A stretch of 64,000 bases of DNA from Polyangium jinanense (GCF_028435365.1 NZ_JAGTJJ010000001.1:372001-436000), one strand, 5' to 3'; counted from the first letter of the stretch, positions 39,138 to 49,121 are shown. Numbers and translations: made by a program. Notes: generated from the sequence alone by a model not told the origin.

Positions 39138-39485
39138 GCGGTTACCTGCCTGTGTACCTGCACGGGGCGCTAAAGGGACGCGCATCCTGGCCGTCCCGTG
39201 GGATTCGTCCGGACGATCGGCAATGAACGTGCCCGACCATCCACCCCCGGAAAGCCCAGGAGAGCTCCTGACGCCCCGCGCCATTTGCGCGAATTGTGAA
39301 ACGCCCGTTGCGCAATTCGCGCAACCCGCCCCCGACCCGTTGCGCAATCCGGTCAAACCGTGGCCGACATCACACCCGCTCACGATCCGCCCTCTTCGTC
39401 GTCTCCCTCGGGCGTGGTCGCTCGCGTGGAGTTTCCCGCGGCGATGGTATACGTTGCGCGCCACGCTCACCCGGAAAGAACCACG
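39138..39485. other. 348-bp divergent intergenic region
   Basis: It separates the leftward barrel gene from the rightward S9 peptidase gene. The notable content is the cluster of TTGCGC elements at 39284-39348, listed separately. The peptidase frame is open through the right part of this region (from 39360), so a longer N-terminus is formally possible, but the conserved part starts after the ATG at 39486. Confidence 0.6.
39284..39348. promoter_or_regulatory. Cluster of TTGCGC operator-like elements with a perfect palindrome
   Basis: Perfect palindrome GTTGCGC-AATTC-GCGCAAC at 39307-39325 (7-5-7). Related half-sites TTTGCGCGAATT at 39284-39295 and GTTGCGCAAT at 39339-39348 flank it. The repetition of one half-site four times within 65 bases suggests multiple binding sites for a dimeric regulator controlling the barrel protein, the peptidase or both. 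Confidence 0.6.
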
Positions 39486-41675
39486 ATGTCCGTTACCGAA
39501 ACCGACGCCCCGAAGGCCCTCGAAGCCGCCGAGGGCACCCTCGCTGTGGAGGAGGTCGCCCGCCACCCGCTGCCGGGCATGGCGATCCCCGATCAGGTGG
39601 CTTTTAGCCCCGACGATCGCCTGATCACCTATCTGAAGAGCCCCGAGCGCAGCCTCGTGCGGCAACTCTTCGTCTTCGACCCCCAGACGGGGAAAGAAAA
39701 CCTCTTCGTCTCGCCGCCCGACGGCGGTACCACCGAGGAGAACGTCTCGCTCGCGGAGGCGCTACGCCGCGAGCGGCTGCGCCAGCGCGAGATCGGCGTC
39801 ACCACGTACGCCTGGGCGAACCGCGCAAGCCGCGTGCTCGTGCCCATCAAGGGTGATCTCTACGTGCAGGACGGTCCCGGCGCGCCGCTCCGCAAGCTTG
39901 TCGCGTCCGGCGGCGCGCCGATCCTCGACCCGCAGCTCTCGCCCGACGGCGCTTTTGTCGCGTTCGTCCGTGACGCGGAGCTTTATGTGGTCGATGCGGC
40001 CGGCGGCTCGCCGCGGCAGATCACCTCGGGCGCGCGGGGCACGGGCAAGACGCACGGCCTCGCCGAATACGTGGCGCAGGAGGAGATGTCGCGGCACCAC
40101 GGGTACTGGTGGTCGCCGGACGGGAAATGGATTGCGTTCGCCGAGGTCGACGAGACGCATATCCCCATTTATCGAATCGTCCACCAGGGCAAGGCCACGA
40201 CGGGCGTCGAGGCGGAAGAGGACCACCATTACCCCTTCACCGGCAAGGAGAACGCCCGCGTGCGGCTCGGCGTCGTCTCCGTGTCGGGTGGCGAGCCCGT
40301 CTGGGTGGATACGAGCTACGGCGAAGAAGTGTATCTCGCCCGCGTCCATTGGCTCGCGGGCGGCCGGCTCGCGGCGGAGCTCCAGAATCGGGTGCAGACC
40401 TGGCTCGAGCTCGTGAGCTTCGACCGCGCGACGGGCGCGCGGACGCGCCTCTTGCGCGAGGAGACGAACGTCTGGATCAACCTGCACGACCTCCTCCGCC
40501 CGCTCGCGGACGGTGGATTCTTGTGGGCTTCGGAGCGGACGGGGTATCGACACCTTTATCGCTACGACCACGAAGGAACCCTCGTCGCCGAGCTGACGCG
40601 CGGGGCGTGGATGGTCGACGACGTCCGCGGCGTCGATGAAAAGGGCGGCTTCGTTTATTTCACGGCCACGGCCGCGGGCCCGCTCGAAAGCCACCTCTAT
40701 GCCGTGCCTCTCGACGGCGGCGAGATGCGACGCATCACCACCGAGCCTGGCATGCACGTGGTCACCTGCGACCGCGCCTGCCGTCGTTTCGTCGACGTCC
40801 ATCACGCGAACGATCGCCCGCCCACCGTAAAACTCCGGTCGATCGAGGACGGCGCCGTGCTCGCCACGATCCACGACGAGCCCGATCCTCGCATCACCGC
40901 GCTCGGCCTCACGCCGCCCGAGATCGTCTCGTTCCCCTCGCGGGACGGCGAGACTTTGTATGGCGCGCTCTATCGCCCGCCGGCGCATTTCGGCAAGGGC
41001 CCCTTCCCGACGATCGTCTACGTATATGGCGGCCCTCACGTGCAGCTCGTGACGAACGGCTGGAACATGACGGTCACGATGCGCCCGCAATGGCTGCGTA
41101 GCCTCGGGTATCTCGTGTTCATGGTGGACAACCGCGGCAGCGCGCGGCGCGGGCTCGCGTTCGAGGGTGCGATCAAGCACCGCATGGGCTCGATCGAGGT
41201 CGACGATCAGGTCGACGGCGTCCGCTTTCTCGTCTCCCAGGGACTCGCGGATCCGACGCGTGTCGGCGTCTATGGCTGGAGCTACGGCGGATACATGGCC
41301 GCGATGTGCCTCGCGCGTGCGCCGGAGACGTTCAAGGTCGCGGTCTCGGGCGCTCCGGTCACGCACTGGGACGGCTACGACACCCATTACACCGAGCGGT
41401 ACATGGGTATGCCGTCGGAGAACATGCGCGGCTACGAGGACAGCAGCGTGATGCGCCACGTCGATGGCATCCGCGGCAAGCTCATGCTCGTGCACGGCCT
41501 CATCGACGAGAATGTTCATTTCCGACACACGGCGCGGCTCATCAATGCCATGATCGCCGCCCGCAAGCCGTACGACCTCCTCCTCTTCCCGGACGAGCGC
41601 CACATGCCCCGCCGTCCCCCGGACCGCATCTACATGGAGGAGCTCATCCGCGACTATTTCGTGCGGAACCTCTGA
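39486..41675 (+). CDS. S9 family prolyl peptidase (dipeptidyl peptidase IV type)
   Basis: 729 residues from the ATG at 39486. The N-terminal two thirds form a beta-propeller (DPPIV_N: repeated strands such as [19 protein letters not shown] and [17 protein letters not shown]). The alpha/beta-hydrolase domain has Ser599 in GWSYGGYM, Asp674 in [11 protein letters not shown] and His706 in DERHMP, a complete triad. The Glu-Glu pair that binds the N-terminus in DPPIV may be represented in the propeller, but I cannot place it. It releases dipeptides from proline/alanine-containing peptides. No signal peptide is evident, so it is probably cytoplasmic. It is followed by a strong hairpin. Confidence 0.93.
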   Translation: MSVTETDAPKALEAAEGTLAVEEVARHPLPGMAIPDQVAFSPDDRLITYLKSPERSLVRQLFVFDPQTGKENLFVSPPDGGTTEENVSLAEALRRERLRQREIGVTTYAWANRASRVLVPIKGDLYVQDGPGAPLRKLVASGGAPILDPQLSPDGAFVAFVRDAELYVVDAAGGSPRQITSGARGTGKTHGLAEYVAQEEMSRHHGYWWSPDGKWIAFAEVDETHIPIYRIVHQGKATTGVEAEEDHHYPFTGKENARVRLGVVSVSGGEPVWVDTSYGEEVYLARVHWLAGGRLAAELQNRVQTWLELVSFDRATGARTRLLREETNVWINLHDLLRPLADGGFLWASERTGYRHLYRYDHEGTLVAELTRGAWMVDDVRGVDEKGGFVYFTATAAGPLESHLYAVPLDGGEMRRITTEPGMHVVTCDRACRRFVDVHHANDRPPTVKLRSIEDGAVLATIHDEPDPRITALGLTPPEIVSFPSRDGETLYGALYRPPAHFGKGPFPTIVYVYGGPHVQLVTNGWNMTVTMRPQWLRSLGYLVFMVDNRGSARRGLAFEGAIKHRMGSIEVDDQVDGVRFLVSQGLADPTRVGVYGWSYGGYMAAMCLARAPETFKVAVSGAPVTHWDGYDTHYTERYMGMPSENMRGYEDSSVMRHVDGIRGKLMLVHGLIDENVHFRHTARLINAMIAARKPYDLLLFPDERHMPRRPPDRIYMEELIRDYFVRNL

Positions 41676-41687
41676 GACAACGCACAC

Positions 41688-41734
41688 AGAACAAGCGGAA
41701 GACCGTACGCGGCCGGACGTCTTCCGCTTGTTCT
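41688..41734 (+). terminator. Long-stem hairpin terminator after the S9 peptidase
   Basis: Perfect 16-bp stem: AGAACAAGCGGAAGAC (41688-41703) with GTCTTCCGCTTGTTCT (41719-41734) and a 15-base loop. It begins 13 bases after the peptidase stop. The downstream T-content is moderate (TGACTTCTT), so efficiency is uncertain. The last base of the right arm is the first base of the -35 element of the TonB receptor promoter. Confidence 0.75.
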
Positions 41735-41762
41735 TGACTTCTTCAGCGTTCCCGTCTAGAAC
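41734..41762 (+). promoter_or_regulatory. Sigma-70-type promoter of the TonB receptor/HmuY operon
   Basis: TTGACT (41734-41739) and TAGAAC (41757-41762) are separated by 17 bases, matching the housekeeping consensus at 5 of 6 and 4 of 6 positions. Transcription would start near 41769, about 19 bases before the receptor ATG. Confidence 0.6.
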
Positions 41763-41763
41763 T

Positions 41764-41778
41764 TGAAAGTCACTTTCA
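41764..41778. promoter_or_regulatory. Fur-like 7-1-7 operator
   Basis: Perfect palindrome TGAAAGT-C-ACTTTCA immediately after the -10 element and covering the predicted start of transcription. It fits the 7-1-7 layout of Fur boxes (TGATAAT-N-ATTATCA) with 5 of 7 identities per half. A bound repressor here would block initiation, as expected for iron- or haem-repressed uptake genes. A further ACTTTCA half-site lies at 41793-41799, within the coding region. Confidence 0.6.
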
Positions 41779-41787
41779 TCTACGCAG

Positions 41788-43782
41788 ATGAGACTTTCAA
41801 CCTCGGCCGTCCTGTGTTTCGGGGCCTCGCTGCTGGCTGCGGCGACGGCACACGCCGAGGAGCCTGCGCCGAGCGGCAAGGACAAAGGCGCCGAGGTCGT
41901 CGTCACGGGCACACGCATGCCCGAGCAGAGCCAGCGCGCCACGGTGCGCGTCGACGTCGTCACCCGCGAGGAGGCCGAGCGGCGCGGCGCGACGAACGTG
42001 GCCGAGGCAATCGCGGGGCAGCCCGGCGTCCAGATCAATCCGTCGGCGTACGGCGACATCGGCAATCCGAGCGCGATCCAGATCCAGGGCCTCGACAAAC
42101 AACGCGTGCTCGTCCTCGAAGACGGCGAGCGCGTCATCGGCGACGTGGGCGGCGCGATCGATCTCTCACGCATGCCGCTCTCGGACGTCGCCCGCGTCGA
42201 GGTCGTCGCCGGGCCGATGAGCTCGCTCTATGGCACGAGCGCGATCGGCGGGGTCGTCAATGTCGTCACAGGACAACCCCTGCACCCGGGATTCAGCGGG
42301 CGGGCGCGGCTCGAAGGTCGCAATCGCCGCGGCGTCATCGCCCAGGGCAATGCGGCGTGGCGCGGCGAGCGGGCCTGGGCCACGCTCGACGGCAATTTCT
42401 TCCGCACGGACGGGGTCTCGCTCCTCGAAGACGCGGTCGACCTCGCCATGCCCTCGCGCCTGCAGGGAATGGTCGGGCTCCGGGTCGGCGGAAACATCAA
42501 TACTCGCACGCGCCTGCAAGGCCGCGTGCGCTGGATCCACGACGCATCCGAGGGCCGGCAAAGCCAGGTCGTCCCGGGCCTCGGGACGTACCGGATCGAC
42601 CTGCCGCAGAGCACGAATCGATTTGCCGTCCATCTCGTCGAGCTCGTCGATCTCGGCCGCGGATCGACCCTGCGCCTCGCGCTCGGGCAACAATGGGCGT
42701 TCGACACGACCCAGAAAGACCGATACGAATCGCCGATCGACGAGACCCGCGACCGCGAGGCCTCGCTCTCCAGCCTGGAGGCGACCGGCACCATCGCGGA
42801 CGGCCGGCGCACCTGGGTCGTGGGCATGCGCGCCGAGGTGGAAAAACTCTCGCAATCGCTCACGCGCGCCGAGCTCATCAGCGGCGCCGTGCAGACGAAA
42901 ACGATCGAGGAGCTCGTCCCCGTCACGCTGGGCAGCGTCGCGGGGTATGCGCAGCTCGGCTGGAAGCTCTTCGATTCGCTCACCCTGCTCGCCGGCGGCC
43001 GCGTGGAGATGCACCTGCGTTATGGCGGCGTCGCCGTGCCGCGGCTCGCGCTCTCGTATCAGCCCTCGCCGAGCGTCACCGTGCGGGCCTCCGTCGGGCG
43101 CGGGTTTCGCGCCCCGGCGGCAAAGGAAATCGGGTTCGCCTTCGATCACGGCGCCCTCGGATATCGCGTGCTCGGAAATCCCAATCTCGGCCCCGAAACC
43201 TCGTGGGGCACGAGTGGGGACGTGAGTTATCGATCGAAAAACGGCTTTCAGATCCGCGGCAGCGTCTTCGCGAACTGGATCGACGGCCTCATCGACATCG
43301 ACATCCGGCCCTCGGCGAGCCAGGGCGGCATCGACGATTATACCTACCGCAACATCGGCCGTGCGCGCACGTTCGGCGCGCAGATCGACGGCGCCTTCAC
43401 CCTCGCGAACGTGCTGCGCGCGGAGGCCGGGTATTCCTATCTCTGGACCCGGGACGACGAGAACGAGCGCCCGCTCGAAGGCCGCCCGCCGCACACCGTG
43501 GTCACCGCGATCCGGGCCGACCTGCCGCTGCGGCTCGAGCTCGTGCTCCGGTATCGCATGGTTACCGATGCCTTCCTCGACGAGGGCTTGCGCACGCCCG
43601 GCTTCCAGACGATCGACGCGCGGATCGCGCGCCCGATTTTTCGCGGGGTCCGCGCCTATGCCGGGGTGCTCAACGCGCTCGGCGCCCAGAAAGACCCCAG
43701 CCGATTGGGCGACCAGCGGCCGGTCCAGGGGCGGACCCTTTACCTTGGCCTCACGGCCGACTTTCCCGCGGAGGAACCATGA
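41788..43782 (+). CDS. TonB-dependent outer-membrane receptor, probably haem uptake
   Basis: 664 residues. A signal peptide (cleavage near AHA|EE) is followed by a TonB-box-like AEVVVTGTR and the plug domain (about 45-155: [40 protein letters not shown]). The remaining about 500 residues form the 22-strand barrel with family landmarks [28 protein letters not shown] and [11 protein letters not shown]. Such receptors import siderophores, haem or B12 using TonB-ExbBD energy. The 4-base overlap with an HmuY-family lipoprotein gene points to haem as the ligand. Expression probably depends on the promoter and Fur-like operator just upstream. Confidence 0.95.
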   Translation: MRLSTSAVLCFGASLLAAATAHAEEPAPSGKDKGAEVVVTGTRMPEQSQRATVRVDVVTREEAERRGATNVAEAIAGQPGVQINPSAYGDIGNPSAIQIQGLDKQRVLVLEDGERVIGDVGGAIDLSRMPLSDVARVEVVAGPMSSLYGTSAIGGVVNVVTGQPLHPGFSGRARLEGRNRRGVIAQGNAAWRGERAWATLDGNFFRTDGVSLLEDAVDLAMPSRLQGMVGLRVGGNINTRTRLQGRVRWIHDASEGRQSQVVPGLGTYRIDLPQSTNRFAVHLVELVDLGRGSTLRLALGQQWAFDTTQKDRYESPIDETRDREASLSSLEATGTIADGRRTWVVGMRAEVEKLSQSLTRAELISGAVQTKTIEELVPVTLGSVAGYAQLGWKLFDSLTLLAGGRVEMHLRYGGVAVPRLALSYQPSPSVTVRASVGRGFRAPAAKEIGFAFDHGALGYRVLGNPNLGPETSWGTSGDVSYRSKNGFQIRGSVFANWIDGLIDIDIRPSASQGGIDDYTYRNIGRARTFGAQIDGAFTLANVLRAEAGYSYLWTRDDENERPLEGRPPHTVVTAIRADLPLRLELVLRYRMVTDAFLDEGLRTPGFQTIDARIARPIFRGVRAYAGVLNALGAQKDPSRLGDQRPVQGRTLYLGLTADFPAEEP

Positions 43783-44885
43783 AACGATCAGTATTGGCCG
43801 CAGCTTTTCCGCTCCTTCTTTGCGCCTGCAGCGAGGAGGTGGGCAAACCCGCGACGACGGGAGAGCCCCCGGGCAACGAGAACGACGCGACGTTCGAAGT
43901 GCCCGTCCCCGCCGAGGGGCGTACCTACGTCTCGCTCGCAAAACCCGAGATCGTCGTGCCCGAGGGTGACGCCACGGCCTCGACGGCCTGGGATCTCGCA
44001 TTCGAGAAACTCGACGTCTTCACGAACAGCGGCGCGTCCGGGTCCGGCGAGGGCGGGGCGTTCGGTCCGCTCGACGCGGTGACGTTCGACGACGGCATCG
44101 CGCCGGCGGTCCCCTTCATGACGAAGGACGAATCGGGCGGCGCGTTCCGTGATTTCTGGGCGTACGATCCGAGCGTCCACGTGCTCTGGGTGCGTTATCA
44201 CGTGTACGGCGTGCGCGACGGCGACAAGCAATGGAAGGTGCAGGTCCTCGGGTATTACGCCGAGCAACAAGGCGCGCCGGTGGCGGCCATTTATCGGGTC
44301 CGGTGGGCCGAGGTGACGTCCGCCGGCGTGGGCCCGACGCAGACGCTCGCCGACATCGACGGCACCGCGGGCGGCTCGCAGGCGCCCGAGGACGCGCCCA
44401 GCGAATGCCTCGATCTCGGCACGGGCGCGCGGACGAAACACACGCCGGCCGAGGCGCTCACCACGAAGGACTGGCACCTCTGCTTCCGCCGCGCCTCGGT
44501 CAGCGTCAATGGCGAGCTCGGCGGGCCGCGCGGCGTGACCGCCGTCGATCTGCACGCGGCCGAGACGAAGGACGAAACGCTCGACATCGTCAAAACGCGC
44601 ACGGATGATTCCGAGCTCCCGCGGTTCGACGCGGTCGGACATGCGGAGCTGTCCGATCCGAAGCTCGTTTGGCGGGGCGATCGGATCTTCAGCGCGTTGT
44701 CGGACTACTGGATCGATCGGGCGGCGGCGACGCCCGCGCCGACGGACGCCACCTGGCTCGTGCAATCGGCCGCGGACGGCGTTTCGCGGTACCTCCTGGT
44801 CTTCGACCGCTTCGACGGCGCGACGGCCGACGGGCCGGGCAAGGTGGTCCTGCGCGTCAAGCCGGAGGGCGTTCCGCAGCAATGA
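43779..44885 (+). CDS. HmuY-family haem-binding lipoprotein with two repeats
   Basis: 368 residues. The ATG at 43779 overlaps the receptor stop and has GAGGAA upstream. The lipobox is LLCAC. The family motif of a Trp-Asp-hydrophobic-Phe strand followed by an asparagine-rich turn occurs twice: TAWDLAFEKLDVFTNSGASG near residue 65-85, and DWHLCFRRASVSVNGELGG near residue 230-250. HmuY proteins capture haem at the surface and hand it to the HmuR receptor. Candidate ligands include His and Tyr residues in PSVHVLWVRYHVYG. The duplication suggests two HmuY-like lobes in one chain. Confidence 0.88.
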   Translation: MKRSVLAAAFPLLLCACSEEVGKPATTGEPPGNENDATFEVPVPAEGRTYVSLAKPEIVVPEGDATASTAWDLAFEKLDVFTNSGASGSGEGGAFGPLDAVTFDDGIAPAVPFMTKDESGGAFRDFWAYDPSVHVLWVRYHVYGVRDGDKQWKVQVLGYYAEQQGAPVAAIYRVRWAEVTSAGVGPTQTLADIDGTAGGSQAPEDAPSECLDLGTGARTKHTPAEALTTKDWHLCFRRASVSVNGELGGPRGVTAVDLHAAETKDETLDIVKTRTDDSELPRFDAVGHAELSDPKLVWRGDRIFSALSDYWIDRAAATPAPTDATWLVQSAADGVSRYLLVFDRFDGATADGPGKVVLRVKPEGVPQQ

Positions 44886-44897
44886 GCGGGTGCGCGC

Positions 44898-46802
44898 CTA
44901 TTGCGCGCACCGCGCGGCCTCCCCGGGTACCGGGAAAAACCGGGCGCCGTCGATCTTCTCGGCGCCCGCCTTCCGCGTGATCTCCACGGCCACCGGATAT
45001 CGCTCGCACGAAAGGCGGAAGCCCGCCCGCGTGGCGCCGTCGCCCCCGATCACGTCGCCGATCCGGCACGCCCCGCGAATCTCCTTCAGGCTCGCGAGGG
45101 ATGCCTTCATGCGACCGAGGTCCACGCTCGCATCGAAGAGCTCCGCCGCCGCGGCGTCGTCCCATCGATTCACGAGCCGGACGAGTTTGTCCCCGCCCGA
45201 CGCGAGCGCGCTCGGCGGCGGCAGCACGCTGCGGAAATCGAGGAACTGGATCCGCGGCGGCGAGGTCGGCGCGAGCGTGAACGACACGCCGATCCACCCC
45301 TTCTCGCATTCGAGCCGGAACGTTCCGCGGAGCGCGTTCTCCGCCTCGAACGTCCCCTCCTCTCGGCAAGCGCCGTGCGCGGCGCGGAGCTTGCCGACAT
45401 CCGCCGCCCATCTTTCGCGTGGTTTGTCGAGGTAAATCGAATCCGCGAAGATCGCATTCGCCTCCGCATCGCTCCATTTCGCGACGAGCCGGCTCGTGGC
45501 CTCCTTCGCCCGCACGAGCGCCTCCGAGGGCACGAACGCGCGCGGCACGAGCGCGCCCGTCTCGTGCAGGCGCCGCAACGCCTCGCGCGCGATCCGCCAC
45601 ATGGGCGCGTACGTGAGGTTCGACATGGCGATCACCCCGACGCCGTGATCCGGCAAGAACTGGATCACCGACCCATACCCGGGCAAACCCCCGGTGTGCG
45701 AGACGCCTCGCGAAAATTCGCACGTCTCGAACGTGCCGAGCCCGAACGTATATCCCGTCGCGCGCACGGACGGCGGCTCGTCCCCGAGTCCGGGCGAGGC
45801 CCAGAGCCCCGTCGAGCGGCCGATCTCGTGCATCTCGCGCAGCGTGCTTCGCCGGACCGGCCCCGCCTCCCGCTCGTCACGCGGCGGCCACGCCGCGAGG
45901 TGATACGCCACGTACTTCGCCATGTCGGCGACCGACGAATAAAGCCCGCCCATGGCCCCGTACGCGCCGTGCGGCAGGTTCACCTCGGGCACGAGCGTAT
46001 CCCCCTCCTTCCGATATCCGCGCGCGAGATGCTTCTTTTCGACCATCCGCTCGTCGAGGACCGTCCGGTTCATCCCGAGCGGCGAGAGAATCCGCGTACG
46101 CAAAGAGTCCGCGTAATCGATTCCCGAGACGTTCGTGATCACGCGCCCGAGGATCGCGAATCCCGTGTTCGAATACTCGAACGTCGATCCGGGCGACGTC
46201 GAGAAGGGAAACCCCTCGCGCATCATCTTCGAGAACTCGGCCTCGGAAATGCCGAGCTGCCGATCGCCCCAGGGATTGTCCTCGGGGAACCCGGCGCCGT
46301 GCCCGAGGAGCTGCCGGAGCGTGATCGGCGCCGCGTCGCGCGTGGGATACCGGAGGCCGGCAAGCTCGGGGACATATCTCGCGGCCGGATCGTCGAGCGA
46401 GAGTTTTCCCTCGTCCCGGAGCTGCAGAATGGTCATCGCCGTGAAGCTCTTCGTCACCGAGGCGATCCGAAACACGGAGTCCTTGTCGACGGGCGCCTTC
46501 GTCGCGACGTCAGCCACGCCGAATCCCTTCGCATAAACGAGCTCGCCGTCGATCACGATCCCGACGGCCACGCCGGGCAACCCCCGGCGCGAAACCTCGT
46601 CCGCGACATATCGCTCGATCGCGGGGAAGGCCGCGGCGAGCTTCTCTTTCCGCTGCGGATCGAGGAACACGGGCGGCTGCATCGAGGGGCGCGCGAACTG
46701 CATGTCGCGGCCCTCGGCCTTCGCGACCTCGGGCGGCTTCGAAGATCCGCAGGCCGATACGAGCAGCGCGGCGAGGGGCAGAATCCGGCGGGCGGGCACC
46801 AT
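44898..46802 (-). CDS. Beta-lactamase-family serine hydrolase lipoprotein with duplicated C-terminal domain
   Basis: 634 residues from the ATG at 46802; a TTG 39 bases upstream is unlikely. The lipobox is LVSAC. The class C beta-lactamase-like domain (about 45-430) has SxxK in SVTKS, YSN (FEYSNTGFAI) and the HTG motif in VSHTGGLPGYG. Relatives include esterases and D-aminopeptidases rather than true beta-lactamases. After it come two tandem about 95-residue units (about 440-535 and 545-634), each with a LVxxW start, a GAC cysteine and a later LxCE cysteine, so each probably has a disulfide. It is likely a periplasmic or surface enzyme. Confidence 0.9.
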   Translation of the reverse strand: MVPARRILPLAALLVSACGSSKPPEVAKAEGRDMQFARPSMQPPVFLDPQRKEKLAAAFPAIERYVADEVSRRGLPGVAVGIVIDGELVYAKGFGVADVATKAPVDKDSVFRIASVTKSFTAMTILQLRDEGKLSLDDPAARYVPELAGLRYPTRDAAPITLRQLLGHGAGFPEDNPWGDRQLGISEAEFSKMMREGFPFSTSPGSTFEYSNTGFAILGRVITNVSGIDYADSLRTRILSPLGMNRTVLDERMVEKKHLARGYRKEGDTLVPEVNLPHGAYGAMGGLYSSVADMAKYVAYHLAAWPPRDEREAGPVRRSTLREMHEIGRSTGLWASPGLGDEPPSVRATGYTFGLGTFETCEFSRGVSHTGGLPGYGSVIQFLPDHGVGVIAMSNLTYAPMWRIAREALRRLHETGALVPRAFVPSEALVRAKEATSRLVAKWSDAEANAIFADSIYLDKPRERWAADVGKLRAAHGACREEGTFEAENALRGTFRLECEKGWIGVSFTLAPTSPPRIQFLDFRSVLPPPSALASGGDKLVRLVNRWDDAAAAELFDASVDLGRMKASLASLKEIRGACRIGDVIGGDGATRAGFRLSCERYPVAVEITRKAGAEKIDGARFFPVPGEAARCAQ

Positions 46803-46898
46803 CGAGCGCGCATCTTCGCCCCGCCGGCGCGTGCGTGCCAACGAAAAAGGGCGGTTCCCGCTTTACGCCGGCGAACGCTCGACGTATCGAAACGTGTC

Positions 46899-48476
46899 GT
46901 GACGATCGACGAGGGGCGCAAAGGTGGAGCACGTGCAGCCTGGGAAGCGCTCGGGCGCCACGCTCCGGCGTCCGCCCGCGACGTGAATCAGGCGCTCGAA
47001 GCCGCGCGCCTCGCGTTTCGCCTCGGCGACCTTCGCCTCTTCGATGCATGGATCACGCAGGCGCTCGCGCTCGCGACGGCGGAGGGCCCACGCGCGGCGG
47101 CGAAGGTGCACCTCGCCGCGGCGAGCTTCGAGCGCAGCGCGGGGCGGTTTTTGGGCTGCAAACGGCACGTCGAGCGAGTGATCGCGCTGGCGCCCGACGA
47201 ACCCGCGCTGCGGGAGCGCGCGGGCGTCCTCCTGCATGCGTTCGGCGCGCCAAACGAAACAAGCTTTTCGGAGACATCCCATCCTCGGTCCGCGGAGGCC
47301 GAAGCGCTCGTGATGCGCGCCCGGGAGAAGAGCGCGAGCGGCGACCCGCGCGGCGCTGTTCGGGATCTGCTCGCGGCCAAACACATCGCGGACGAGGCGC
47401 AGATCTGGGTGATCGATCTGGAGCTCGTCGCGCTCGGCCGGCGGCATTTCGGGTTCCTCGACGTCGAGGCGCTCACGGCGATGGTCCGTGGCCCGGACGA
47501 ACCCAGCCGCAAAGCCGAAATCGAGCACGCGCGGTATCGGCGGTTTCTGGCCCCCGCCCTCGATCGCGCCGTGCGCCTCGTGAACCGCGCCTGGGACGTG
47601 CTCCCGGAGGCCGCGCTCGCGCCACTCGCGTGGGGACTCCGAGACGCATCCTACGAGGAGGAAGGCGGTCTCACGGCTCCACGCGCGCGAAGGCTCCGGC
47701 TCCTCGCGCACCTCTTCCCCGAGGCGATGCTCGCGCGGCTCGGCGACCCGCCCACGCGCACGCTGCCGCCGCTCCGCAGCTCGGCGCGGCAACGCGCCAA
47801 GATCTTGCAATGGTCGATCCGGAGCCGCACCCCCGCGGACGTGCTCGGCGAATTCGACGCCATTTTGCGAGATCATCCGCGCTCGCATCACCCGCATGCC
47901 TACCGGGGCGAATTGCTCCTCTGGCTCGGGCGCGTCGACGAGGCCGAGGAGGATTTCCGTCGTGGCCTCGCCATCCAGCCTCGCGCCCGATGGCTGCACA
48001 TCGGCATGGGCGCGGTGCACGTCCTCAGGAGCGAATACGCCGCGGCGCTCGCCTGTTTCCAGCGCAGCATCGATTGCGCCCCGGCGCTCGTGGGTCCCAC
48101 GCTGTACGGGGTTCGTGGCGAGGCGCATCGATTGCGAGGGGATCACTCCGCAGCCGTGGAAGACCTCGCGCGCACGTGCCGCGACACACCCTCCCGCGCG
48201 AGCGCCTGGGTGAACCTCTGGCTCGCGGAGGACGACCTCGGCCACACCGATGCACGTGATGCAGCTTGGAAAGAGCTCACGCGTCGCGCGCCGTGGCTCC
48301 TCGCGGACGCCGCCGAGGAGGCGCTCGGCCTCGCCTTGCCCGCGGTCGAGGACGAGCGCGAACGCCGCGCCACGCTGGAGCACGCGCTCCGGATGCTGCG
48401 TGGCAATCGCTCCTCGTCCTGCGTCACTTATTTCACGCGGGAAGGCGAGCTACGCACGGTCTTCGACGTGGGCTAG
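46899..48476 (+). CDS. Cytoplasmic TPR-repeat protein
   Basis: 525 residues assuming the GTG at 46899; the open frame upstream is antisense to the hydrolase gene. Helical repeats are visible throughout: around residues 30-110 (AARLAFRLGDLRLFDAWITQ, AAASFERSAGRFLGCKRHVE) and more clearly at 330-450 (AYRGELLLWLGRVDEAEEDF, GMGAVHVLRSEYAAALACFQ, GEAHRLRGDHSAAVEDLART, VNLWLAEDDLGHTDARDAAW), which match TPR signatures. It has no signal peptide or enzyme motif. TPR proteins act as scaffolds in protein complexes. The nearest divergent neighbour is the serine hydrolase, 96 bases away. Confidence 0.82.
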   Translation: MTIDEGRKGGARAAWEALGRHAPASARDVNQALEAARLAFRLGDLRLFDAWITQALALATAEGPRAAAKVHLAAASFERSAGRFLGCKRHVERVIALAPDEPALRERAGVLLHAFGAPNETSFSETSHPRSAEAEALVMRAREKSASGDPRGAVRDLLAAKHIADEAQIWVIDLELVALGRRHFGFLDVEALTAMVRGPDEPSRKAEIEHARYRRFLAPALDRAVRLVNRAWDVLPEAALAPLAWGLRDASYEEEGGLTAPRARRLRLLAHLFPEAMLARLGDPPTRTLPPLRSSARQRAKILQWSIRSRTPADVLGEFDAILRDHPRSHHPHAYRGELLLWLGRVDEAEEDFRRGLAIQPRARWLHIGMGAVHVLRSEYAAALACFQRSIDCAPALVGPTLYGVRGEAHRLRGDHSAAVEDLARTCRDTPSRASAWVNLWLAEDDLGHTDARDAAWKELTRRAPWLLADAAEEALGLALPAVEDERERRATLEHALRMLRGNRSSSCVTYFTREGELRTVFDVG

Positions 48477-48491
48477 CCCGGACGAACTCGC

Positions 48492-49121
48492 TCAAAACCG
48501 CAAGCGCACACCCGCCGATCCCGGCCCGATCAAGAGCTCCGGCACGAGCGCTTCTTTGGGCTTGATCGTATCGTCCCGCTGGAGGAAATCCTCTTTCCAC
48601 GCGATGCCGGTGACGAGCAGCGCCGTACCGACGACCTGGGTCAAACCGTCGAGCAAGAACACGGTTTTCAGGCCGCTGGGCAAGTCGCGCTTCGCCGCGC
48701 CGATGGTGAGGAAAGGCCCCGCGACGGGGATGTACATCATCGCGAATCGTTCGTCCCCCGAAAGCACCGAGGTCGTCGCGCCCATGAGCGAGATCCCGTA
48801 GGCCGTCGCGAGCAAGACCGTGCCGGCGATGACGAGCTTCCTGCGGTTTCGATGGACCCGCGTGTATCCGAGCGGGATCGGCTTGCCCTCCTCGTACTCG
48901 ATGATCTCGGGCTGCGGGTCGACGCTCGGCAAACGATATCCGTACGGCGGAGGAGGATACGGATAGGGATACGGATACGGGGCAGGATAACGCGGATCGG
49001 GCGGCGCGGAGCCCGGCTGCGGCTGCGAGGGCGCGCCCTCGGCCCCTGCCACGGAGGAGGCCACGACGAGCGCGAGGCTCGCCGCTGCGACCACGAACGT
49101 TCGTTGCCAATTGCGTTTCAT
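48492..49121 (-). CDS. Exported membrane protein with Pro-Tyr repeat
   Basis: 209 residues from the ATG at 49121. A signal peptide (VVAAASLALVVASSVAGAEGA) is followed by a PYPYPYPYPPPPYGY repeat (about 47-62) that likely forms an extended polyproline segment. Two hydrophobic stretches (KLVIAGTVLLATAYGISLMGA and GLKTVFLLDGLTQVVGTALLVTGIAW, the latter broken) and GSAGVRLRF at the C-terminus suggest a small outer-membrane or envelope protein. Similar proteins are frequent in myxobacterial genomes but have no assigned function. Confidence 0.75.
   Translation of the reverse strand: MKRNWQRTFVVAAASLALVVASSVAGAEGAPSQPQPGSAPPDPRYPAPYPYPYPYPPPPYGYRLPSVDPQPEIIEYEEGKPIPLGYTRVHRNRRKLVIAGTVLLATAYGISLMGATTSVLSGDERFAMMYIPVAGPFLTIGAAKRDLPSGLKTVFLLDGLTQVVGTALLVTGIAWKEDFLQRDDTIKPKEALVPELLIGPGSAGVRLRF

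Noticed and set aside
46803..46841. Longer N-terminus of the serine hydrolase from a TTG at 46841
   Set aside because: It would put charged residues before the lipoprotein signal; the ATG at 46802 opens the signal directly.
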